The notes under the pieces are model-generated. The model was not told the origin of the DNA. It made no database searches and worked only from the letters and a program-made list of their open reading frames with translations. A DNA stretch of 64,000 nucleotides from Flavobacterium sp. LHD-85 (GTDB lineage Bacteria > Bacteroidota > Bacteroidia > Flavobacteriales > Flavobacteriaceae): assembly GCF_030929595.1 (NCBI RefSeq), contig NZ_JAVFVR010000012.1:1-64000 (forward strand). The letters run 5' to 3'. A program made the position numbers and the translations under genes. Position 1 is the stretch's first letter. Every line of letters begins with the position of its first letter. Of the stretch, positions 58,301 through 64,000 are shown piece after piece.

Positions 58301-59914
58301 ATGAAAATCACAGCCGAAGCATTACGACAAAAAATAGGACAATTTTTCTTTCCAGCAGTATTCATCAACGATACTGAAGAAAATATTCAAGAAACTGAAC
58401 GCCTTATAAAAGAACATAATATTGGCGGACTGACCTTTTTTCACAGTCGCGCGAGCGCTGCAACCAATTATGAAAGCAAGAAAAAAGTAGTTTTCAATGA
58501 TGACAGCTATGAAAAAATCAAAGCTTTGATTGTTCGTTATCAAAAAGCAGCTTCTACTCCACTTCTTATTAGCATTGATGCAGAATGGGGATTGGCAATG
58601 CGTATCGAAAAAACACCTCAATATCCGTATGCGATTACGCTTGGTGCTTTACCAGAAAGCAAAGCAAACTTAGTTTACGAAGCTGGAAAACAAATTGGTT
58701 TAGATTTAAAAGCTGCTGGAATTCAGTATAATTTATCGCCTTTGGCAGATATTAATAATAATCCAAATAATCCTGTTATCGGTTATCGTTCATTTGGTGA
58801 AAACAAAGAAAAAGTAGCCGATTTTTCAGTTGAATATTTAAAAGGAATGTCAGAAGTTGGCGTTCTAGGCTGTTTGAAACACTTCCCTGGACACGGAAAT
58901 ACCAATGTCGATTCGCATTTAGGATTGCCTGTTTTAAAAGAAACTTTAGAAGAACTATTAGAAAACGAATTATATCCGTTCATTAAAGGAATTGAAAACA
59001 ATGTCGATTCGATTATGATTGGACATTTGGCAGTTCCGAGTTTAAATGACGGAAAAGATACTTCAGCCACTTTATCAAAAGCTGTGATTCAGGATCTTTT
59101 GCGTGATAAATTAGGTTATGATGGTTTGGTAATTTCTGATGCGTTAAACATGCACAGCGTTTCTAAATTGTATGAAACCAAAGGACAATTGGAATGGGAA
59201 GCTTTTAATGCTGGAAATGATGTTTTATGTTTCGCGGAAAATGTTCCAGAAGGAATTGAAGCGATTTACAAAAATGCTTCACCAGACCGTATTCTCGAAA
59301 GCTATAATAGAATCATGAAAGCCAAAGAAAAAGCTGGAATCCTTTCTGGAAATACTTCTGCTTTGGGCGGATTAGATTTCGAAAAAACATCAAAAATAAA
59401 TTTAGAAATTGCCCAAAATGCCATTACTAAAATTGTAGATAATTTAAGTGCTGAACTGGCTTTTGAAGCGCAGAAAAAAAATAAACTTGCCAAATTGAGT
59501 TTATATAAAAATACTGAAAATACATTTTTCGAAACTTTAAATACAAAACTTCCATCGCCAGAGTTTGCTTTTGAAAATCTAGAAGTTTCGGATATTTCAT
59601 TAATCCAAAAAGAATTAGAAAATTTTGAAACGATTATAATTTCATTATTTGTTCCGAAAGCAAAACCACTAAATAATTTCGAAATTGATAACGAAGTTTT
59701 AGAACTGCTTTCTGAATTATTGCAAACTAAAAAGTGCATTGTTTTTGTTTTCGGAAATCCGTATGCATTGCCTTTAATTCCTAATCTGAAAAAAGCTTCA
59801 GGATTAATTCAGGCGTACCAAGATTTTGAAGAATTTCAAAAAACAGCGGGAGTTCAATTTTTAGAAAAAAATAATTTCAATGGCGCTTTGCCAGTAAATA
59901 TTGATATTCAGTAA
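58301..59914 (+). CDS. nagZ: beta-N-acetylhexosaminidase NagZ (GH3)
   Basis: The 537-residue enzyme has a GH3 TIM barrel (residues 1-340) with the NagZ signature KHFPGHGN (193-200) containing the catalytic His, and the nucleophile Asp280 in VISDALNMHS. The C-terminal 190 residues look like a GH3 second domain, longer than the single-domain NagZ of E. coli. It removes GlcNAc from anhydromuropeptides. I chose ATG 58301, two bases after the GNAT stop. It lacks a signal peptide, which fits cytoplasmic recycling. Confidence 0.92.
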   Translation: MKITAEALRQKIGQFFFPAVFINDTEENIQETERLIKEHNIGGLTFFHSRASAATNYESKKKVVFNDDSYEKIKALIVRYQKAASTPLLISIDAEWGLAMRIEKTPQYPYAITLGALPESKANLVYEAGKQIGLDLKAAGIQYNLSPLADINNNPNNPVIGYRSFGENKEKVADFSVEYLKGMSEVGVLGCLKHFPGHGNTNVDSHLGLPVLKETLEELLENELYPFIKGIENNVDSIMIGHLAVPSLNDGKDTSATLSKAVIQDLLRDKLGYDGLVISDALNMHSVSKLYETKGQLEWEAFNAGNDVLCFAENVPEGIEAIYKNASPDRILESYNRIMKAKEKAGILSGNTSALGGLDFEKTSKINLEIAQNAITKIVDNLSAELAFEAQKKNKLAKLSLYKNTENTFFETLNTKLPSPEFAFENLEVSDISLIQKELENFETIIISLFVPKAKPLNNFEIDNEVLELLSELLQTKKCIVFVFGNPYALPLIPNLKKASGLIQAYQDFEEFQKTAGVQFLEKNNFNGALPVNIDIQ

Positions 59915-59972
59915 ATTACAATAACAAATAGTCAAAATTTATCAACTTATAAATTTTTATAATCACATCTTA

Positions 59973-60004
59973 TTGTAACTAGCTGTACTTATGCCCTACT
60001 TTTG
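59973..60004 (+). promoter_or_regulatory. promoter of the peroxiredoxin gene
   Basis: A consensus -7 element TACTTTTG (59997-60004) with TTG at 59973-59975 as -33, 21 nt apart. The transcript would begin about 26 nt before the ATG at 60038. Confidence 0.65.
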
Positions 60005-60037
60005 CAGCAAATAAATATTAAACGTAAAACGAAAATT

Positions 60038-60676
60038 ATGTCTTTAGTAGGAAAAAAATTCCCAAGTATTGCAGTAGATGCTATCTCAGAAATGGGTGAC
60101 AATTTAAAAATCAACATTTTTGAAGAAGCAGTAAACAACAACAAAAAAGTATTATTGTTTTGGTACCCAAAAGATTTCACTTTTGTTTGCCCAACTGAAT
60201 TACACGCCTTTCAAGCTGCATTACCAGAATTTGAAAAAAGAAATACTATCGTAATTGGTGCTTCTTGTGATACAAACGAAGTTCACTTTGCTTGGTTAAA
60301 TACTCCAAAAAACAATGGTGGAATCGAAGGTGTTACTTACCCAATCTTAGCAGATACAAACCGTAACTTAGCTAACATTCTAGGTATTCTTGATATCGAA
60401 TCTACAAGCTACAGCGAAGATACTGACTCAGTTATCATCGAAGGTTCTAACGTAACTTACAGAGCTACTTACCTAATTGACGAAACTGGAAAAATCTTCC
60501 ACGAAAGCGTAAACGATATGCCATTAGGACGTAACGTAAACGAATACTTAAGAATGGTTGACGCTTACACTCACATCCAAACTAAAGGTGAAGTTTGTCC
60601 TGCAAACTGGGAAGCTGGTAAAGAAGCTATGTCTGCTGACAGAATCAGTACTGCTGAATACTTAAGCGCTAACTAA
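60038..60676 (+). CDS. 2-Cys peroxiredoxin (AhpC/Prx1 type)
   Basis: The 212-residue protein reduces peroxides. The peroxidatic Cys is C51 (FTFVCPTE) and the resolving Cys is C186 (GEVCPANW), the AhpC/Prx1 arrangement. I chose ATG 60038 because the upstream frame lies in the promoter. A thioredoxin-like gene, likely its reductant, is 223 nt downstream, with tpx further on. No ahpF is present, so a thioredoxin-type electron source is likely. Confidence 0.92.
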   Translation: MSLVGKKFPSIAVDAISEMGDNLKINIFEEAVNNNKKVLLFWYPKDFTFVCPTELHAFQAALPEFEKRNTIVIGASCDTNEVHFAWLNTPKNNGGIEGVTYPILADTNRNLANILGILDIESTSYSEDTDSVIIEGSNVTYRATYLIDETGKIFHESVNDMPLGRNVNEYLRMVDAYTHIQTKGEVCPANWEAGKEAMSADRISTAEYLSAN

Positions 60677-60899
60677 GCTGCTAAGATACTAAGGTTCTAG
60701 GTTGCTAAGTTTTTTAGCATAACTTTTGAATCTTACATACAATTCTACAATAAGAAGTCAAGAGATTCTAAGATTAAACTTAGATCTTAGAATCTCAACG
60801 ACTTAAAAAAAATCAAATAAATCCACACAAAGTTATTCGGTTCGAGAGCAGACTTAGCATCTTAGAACCTTAGCAACTTAGTGTCTAAAAAATAAAATT

Positions 60900-61208
60900 A
60901 TGTTAATCGACTTAAACGAAGATACGTTAGCAGATTTAGTTGCTAAAAACGAAAAAGTAGTAGTACAATATTCAGCTTCATGGTGTGGAAATTGCCGTAT
61001 TATGAAACCAAAATTCAAAAAATTAGCAACAGAAAATGAAGCTATCACTTTTGTTTTGGTTGATGCAGAAAACTCTCCTGAATCAAGAAAATTAGCTAAT
61101 GTGAGCAACTTGCCAACATTTGCAACTTTCGTAAACGGACAATTAGTTGGTGAAACGCAAACTAACAAACAAGAAGTATTAATTGACTTAGTAAACGCTA
61201 TTGTTTAA
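60900..61208 (+). CDS. thioredoxin-family protein
   Basis: The 102-residue protein is a single thioredoxin domain with active site CGNC (Cys29, Cys32; ASWCGNCRIMKP) and the cis-Pro loop LPTFATFV. The standard thioredoxin site is CGPC, so the redox potential may differ. It lies between the 2-Cys peroxiredoxin and a small unknown gene and is likely the electron donor of a peroxidase. It is cytoplasmic, with no leader. Confidence 0.88.
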   Translation: MLIDLNEDTLADLVAKNEKVVVQYSASWCGNCRIMKPKFKKLATENEAITFVLVDAENSPESRKLANVSNLPTFATFVNGQLVGETQTNKQEVLIDLVNAIV

Positions 61209-61274
61209 TTGGTTATTTGTTTATTCGTTTAATCGATTAAACAAAAAAACGATTTAACGCTTAAACAAAAAATT

Positions 61275-61532
61275 ATGAAATTACCAGTAATAAAGCATTT
61301 AACGCAATTCATCGAAGAAAACGATCAGGATTATATCATTGAAACAATCGAAGTTCTAGAAGCGATGACCGAAATTCCTTCTCTTAAAGATGAAGAATTG
61401 GACGTAATCGGTGAATTGATTTCCAATATGTATGGTGCCCTTGAAGTTCAGAAATTAGTTGCTCAAGGAACTGATAAAAAAGAAGCTCTAAATACGTTCA
61501 TGAAACGTGTGTTAGGCTCAATCGATAAGTAA
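61275..61532 (+). CDS. 85-residue conserved protein, probably DUF6952
   Basis: The small acidic helical protein reads MKLPVIKHLTQFIEENDQDYIIETIEVLEAM at its start. From memory it belongs to an uncharacterised family (DUF6952) that sits next to thioredoxin-like genes in Flavobacteria; I cannot verify this here. It has no Cys and no membrane segment. It follows the thioredoxin gene by 66 nt and probably shares its transcript. Function is unknown; a redox-linked partner is a reasonable guess. Confidence 0.75.
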   Translation: MKLPVIKHLTQFIEENDQDYIIETIEVLEAMTEIPSLKDEELDVIGELISNMYGALEVQKLVAQGTDKKEALNTFMKRVLGSIDK

Positions 61533-61573
61533 ATCGATCCCCTCCCAAGAATAAATAAAAAAACAAAGCTGAG

Positions 61574-61604
61574 AAAGCGTTTCTAATTGGAGACGCTTTT
61601 TTTA
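61574..61604 (+). terminator. intrinsic terminator of the thioredoxin operon
   Basis: AAAGCGTTTC and GAGACGCTTT form a stem (one G-U pair) followed by a T-run. Confidence 0.7.
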
Positions 61605-61652
61605 GTTTACAGTGTTCAGCTGCAGTATTCAGTCACAGTTTTACGAAATCTT

Positions 61653-61757
61653 TGTCAGGCTGAGCGGAGTCGAAGCCCACATGAGTAGCTTCCCATTTTA
61701 TATTGATAATCTTTGATGATTTGCTATGCGTGGGCTTCGACTCCGCTCAGCCTGACA
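61653..61757. repeat. perfect 28-bp inverted repeat
   Basis: The arms at 61653-61680 and 61730-61757 are exact reverse complements, with the key words CTGAGCGGAGTCGAAGCCC and its complement, around a 49-nt AT-rich spacer. A single related half-site (CCTTCGACTTCGCTCAGGATGACA) occurs at 39042. No gene overlaps it. Confidence 0.9.
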
Positions 61758-61894
61758 TACACAATAAATCCAAAATTTACCATCTAAAATCTAAAATTAT
61801 TTAGATAAATTCGTGAATTCGTGGCTATCCAAAAACGATCCTTAATCTCTCCTTAAACCCTTAACAAATACTTTTAGATTAAAATATTAATCCT

Positions 61895-61902
61895 TACTTT
61901 TG
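61895..61902 (+). promoter_or_regulatory. -7 element of tpx
   Basis: TACTTTTG is an exact TAnnTTTG match 26 nt before the tpx ATG. A -33 element is not clear. Confidence 0.5.
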
Positions 61903-61928
61903 AGCCTCATTAATTTTAAACAAAAATC

Positions 61929-62426
61929 ATGGCATCTATCACATTAGGAGGAAATCCAGTTCATACATCAGGCGAATTACCAGCAGTTGGATCGCAATTA
62001 GCTGACTTTAAATTAGTACAAAACGATTTATCTGTTGCTTCACTAAGCACTTTCGCTGGTAAAAAATTAGTTTTAAATATCTTCCCAAGTGTTGATACGG
62101 GAACTTGCGCAACATCTGTTAGAACTTTCAATGCAAGTGCAAGCGGATTGGAAAACACTACTGTTTTATGTATTTCTAGAGATTTACCTTTTGCTCAAAA
62201 ACGTTTCTGCGGTGCTGAAGGTTTAGAAAATGTGGTAAACTTATCAGATTTTCAAACTGGTGCTTTTGGTAAAGCAAACGGTTTAGAAATTGTTGACGGG
62301 CCATTAGCAGGTTTACACTCAAGAGCAATCATTGTTGTTGATGCCAGCGGAAAAATCGTTCACACAGAACAAGTTGCAGAAATTGCAAACGAACCAAATT
62401 ACGAAGCAGCTTTAGCAGCACTATAA
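61929..62426 (+). CDS. tpx: thiol peroxidase (Tpx)
   Basis: The 165-residue atypical 2-Cys peroxiredoxin has the peroxidatic Cys60 in DTGTCATSVR and the resolving Cys94 in RFCGAEG, the Tpx spacing. It opens with MASITLGGNPVHTSG, the usual Tpx start. It detoxifies hydroperoxides using thioredoxin, matching the thioredoxin-like gene upstream. Its start lies next to a consensus promoter. The gene is followed at 13 nt by dgkA, so the two are likely co-transcribed. Confidence 0.95.
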   Translation: MASITLGGNPVHTSGELPAVGSQLADFKLVQNDLSVASLSTFAGKKLVLNIFPSVDTGTCATSVRTFNASASGLENTTVLCISRDLPFAQKRFCGAEGLENVVNLSDFQTGAFGKANGLEIVDGPLAGLHSRAIIVVDASGKIVHTEQVAEIANEPNYEAALAAL

Positions 62427-62439
62427 TATTTTCCAATAA

Positions 62440-62814
62440 ATGGAGTTTCAAAAAGATAATACATTTGTTACAGGCCGTTTAAAAAGCATGACTTATGCTT
62501 TTAACGGCGCTGTAAAATTAATTAAAACAGAACACAGCATTATGGTCCAATTTTCATTGGGAATCGTAATGACTATTTTAGGTTTTTATTTTCATATTAC
62601 GCAAACTGAATGGCTTTGTCAAACTCTGGCAATCGGTTTGGTTTTAGCAATCGAGGGGTTAAATACAGCAGTTGAAAAAATTGCCGATTTTATCCATCCT
62701 GATTACAGCAAGCGAATCGGATTTATTAAAGATATTGCTGCAGGGGCAGTATTTTTTGCTGCAATGACTGCAATAGCAATAGGCTTGATTATTTATATTC
62801 CAAAATTTATTTAG
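62440..62814 (+). CDS. dgkA: diacylglycerol kinase (DgkA)
   Basis: The 124-residue inner-membrane enzyme has three membrane helices (about 32-50, 58-75 and 100-122), and the DgkA core AIEGLNTAVEKIADF at about 68-82 carries the catalytic Glu and Asn. It phosphorylates diacylglycerol or undecaprenol, recycling lipid carriers; the Gram-positive UdpK and Gram-negative DgkA activities cannot be separated here. It is 13 nt after tpx and 19 nt before ftsK. Confidence 0.93.
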   Translation: MEFQKDNTFVTGRLKSMTYAFNGAVKLIKTEHSIMVQFSLGIVMTILGFYFHITQTEWLCQTLAIGLVLAIEGLNTAVEKIADFIHPDYSKRIGFIKDIAAGAVFFAAMTAIAIGLIIYIPKFI

Positions 62815-62833
62815 GCAAAGGAAAACGCAAGAA

Positions 62834-64000
62834 TGGCAAAAAATAAAAAAGAAACTGTAGATAAAAAAAACGACAAACAAGAAGGGAATAAAAGATCATT
62901 TAAGATATCCAAACAGCAAAAATTTGTTCTAGGATGTCTTTTGGTTCTTTTTTCTATTGCCCTATTAGTCGCATTTATTTCTTTTTATGTTAATGGACAA
63001 TGGCAAAACGACCAAAGTGTTGTAAACCAACTTGGAGATCGCACTGAAGTTGCTGAGAACTGGCTCGGTAAATTCGGAGCTTTTCTTGCCGATTTAATTA
63101 TTTACAGAGGCTTCGGACTTGCTTCTTTCATTTTCGTGCGTTTATTTTTCCTTACCGGAATGTTTTTAGCATTAGAGCTTTCAACTCAAAAACTAAAAAA
63201 CACTTGGTTCTGGGATATTTTTGCCATTATTATCGTTTCTGTATTATTTGGTTTCTTTGCTACTTCTGCCCCAGAATTAGGAGGAACGATCGGTTACGAA
63301 TTAAATTTATTCCTTCAAGATTATATCGGAAAAACAGGTACGTTGCTTACACTGCTTTTCGGTTTGATTGTCTATCTGATTTTCAAAATCAAATTATCTC
63401 CAGAAAAAATCCAATCGTATTTTGATTCTACTAAAAAAGAATTCAAATCAGAATTAGACACTTTAAAACCAGCTGTAAATCAGCCTGAAAGCGCTTATAA
63501 TTTAGAAGAATTTGCTATTGTAGAAGAAAAACAGGAAGAAGATGATCCTGAATTGGACAATATCCATATCAAGACTGTTGATACTCAGTTTGAACTTAAC
63601 AAAGAAGCTTTAAAACCAACTATATCTCATTCATCTGAAATTGAATTAAATCCAGTTCTAAAGCCAATTACACCAAAACAAGAATTGCCATTAGTTTCTC
63701 CCGATGAAGCTTTCGTAATAGAAAAAGCGGAAGAGGAAGATATTATTGAAGAAAACTTAGCTTCCCGCTTAGTTGCCGATTTCGGATTATTTGATCCAAC
63801 TTTGGATTTATCCAATTACAAATTCCCAACCATCGATTTATTAAAAGAATATTCGACTGGAGGAATTACAATCAATCAGGAAGAATTAGAAGAAAATAAA
63901 AACAGGATTGTAGATACACTTCGTAACTACAAAATTGAAATTGCACAAATTAAAGCAACCGTTGGACCATCGGTTACTTTATATGAAATTGTGCCTGAAG
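62834..64000 (+). CDS. ftsK: DNA translocase FtsK, N-terminal part (runs off the window)
   Basis: The 389 codons present encode a basic N-terminus, then four FtsK/SpoIIIE-type membrane helices (about residues 36-55, 80-115, 125-145 and 155-180). A Glu/Pro-rich linker follows, and then the start of the alpha/motor region (LDLSNYKFPTIDLLKEYSTGG, VGPSVTLYEIVPE). The ATPase motor and gamma domains lie beyond the window. FtsK couples septation with chromosome dimer resolution. No stop occurs before 64000. Confidence 0.9.

Noticed and set aside
59302..59739. 145-codon antisense frame within nagZ
   Set aside because: Antisense shadow of the well conserved GH3 C-terminal domain, low-complexity Ser/Phe content.
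1..64000. tRNA or rRNA genes
   Set aside because: No cloverleaf-like or rRNA-like segment was noticed in the gaps between genes; a covariance-model scan would be needed to exclude small RNAs.

Overview
The window is a chromosomal segment of a Flavobacterium-like member of the Bacteroidota. The DNA is AT-rich. Shine-Dalgarno sites are scarce, several starts have the Bacteroidota promoter element TAnnTTTG upstream, and many genes encode small lipoproteins or Sec-exported proteins. The housekeeping families (tilS, pabB, lpdA, DsbD, anmK, tpx, dgkA, ftsK) also fit. The genus assignment is inferred from protein style and promoter form, not from a search.

Region by region: 0-2.6 kb is an accessory patch of small unrecognised genes ending in a decayed XRE regulator. 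2.6-11.9 kb is a run of small exported or membrane proteins, an ArsR regulator with two SRPBCC (AHSA1-type) partners, an esterase and a beta-barrel protein. 11.9-26.4 kb is a comM (yifB) gene split by a 13.0-kb integrative element. 26.5-47.4 kb is core metabolism: an oxidoreductase, an ammonium transporter, DsbD with tilS, pabB, a lipocalin, lpdA, a ParE-type toxin-antitoxin pair, an Lrp regulator divergent from a methionine gamma-lyase-like gene, an amino acid permease, and a giant FAD/Fe-S D-lactate dehydrogenase-like protein. 47.6-52.9 kb is a second accessory patch: a membrane protein, a small unknown, a membrane-anchored KAP NTPase and a Cas2/SinR-like protein. 53.1-59.9 kb is a peptidoglycan-recycling cluster (anmK, GHL10/DigH-like hydrolase, AmpG-like importer, TPR protein, GNAT, NagZ). 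60.0-64.0 kb is a peroxide-defence set (2-Cys peroxiredoxin, thioredoxin-like protein, small unknown, tpx) followed by dgkA and the start of ftsK.

The most striking object is the element in comM. A 590-residue large serine integrase lies beside its right end. The junctions allow attL, attR, attB and attP to be reconstructed: joining the element's ends gives a 46-bp near-perfect dyad, and joining the flanks restores a continuous comM reading frame through the Walker A loop. The cargo includes a HEPN-domain protein with an intact RX4H motif, two IS3-family transposases (one with a catalytic Asp to Asn change), a compact four-gene operon of unknown function, a SEC-C protein, a small serine resolvase with a 40-bp palindrome upstream, an HUH-like Rep protein, an XRE regulator and two exported proteins. 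No conjugation or phage structural genes are visible, so it is best read as a non-self-transmissible integrative element. The unknown operon and the HEPN gene are the best candidates for undescribed biology.

Intergenic DNA carries several families of palindromic repeats. One is a nested family (GGGCTTTAGCCAA core) with three copies, and one is a roughly 130-bp palindromic family with two copies in opposite orientation. There are also three long inverted repeats with perfect arms of 20-28 bp.
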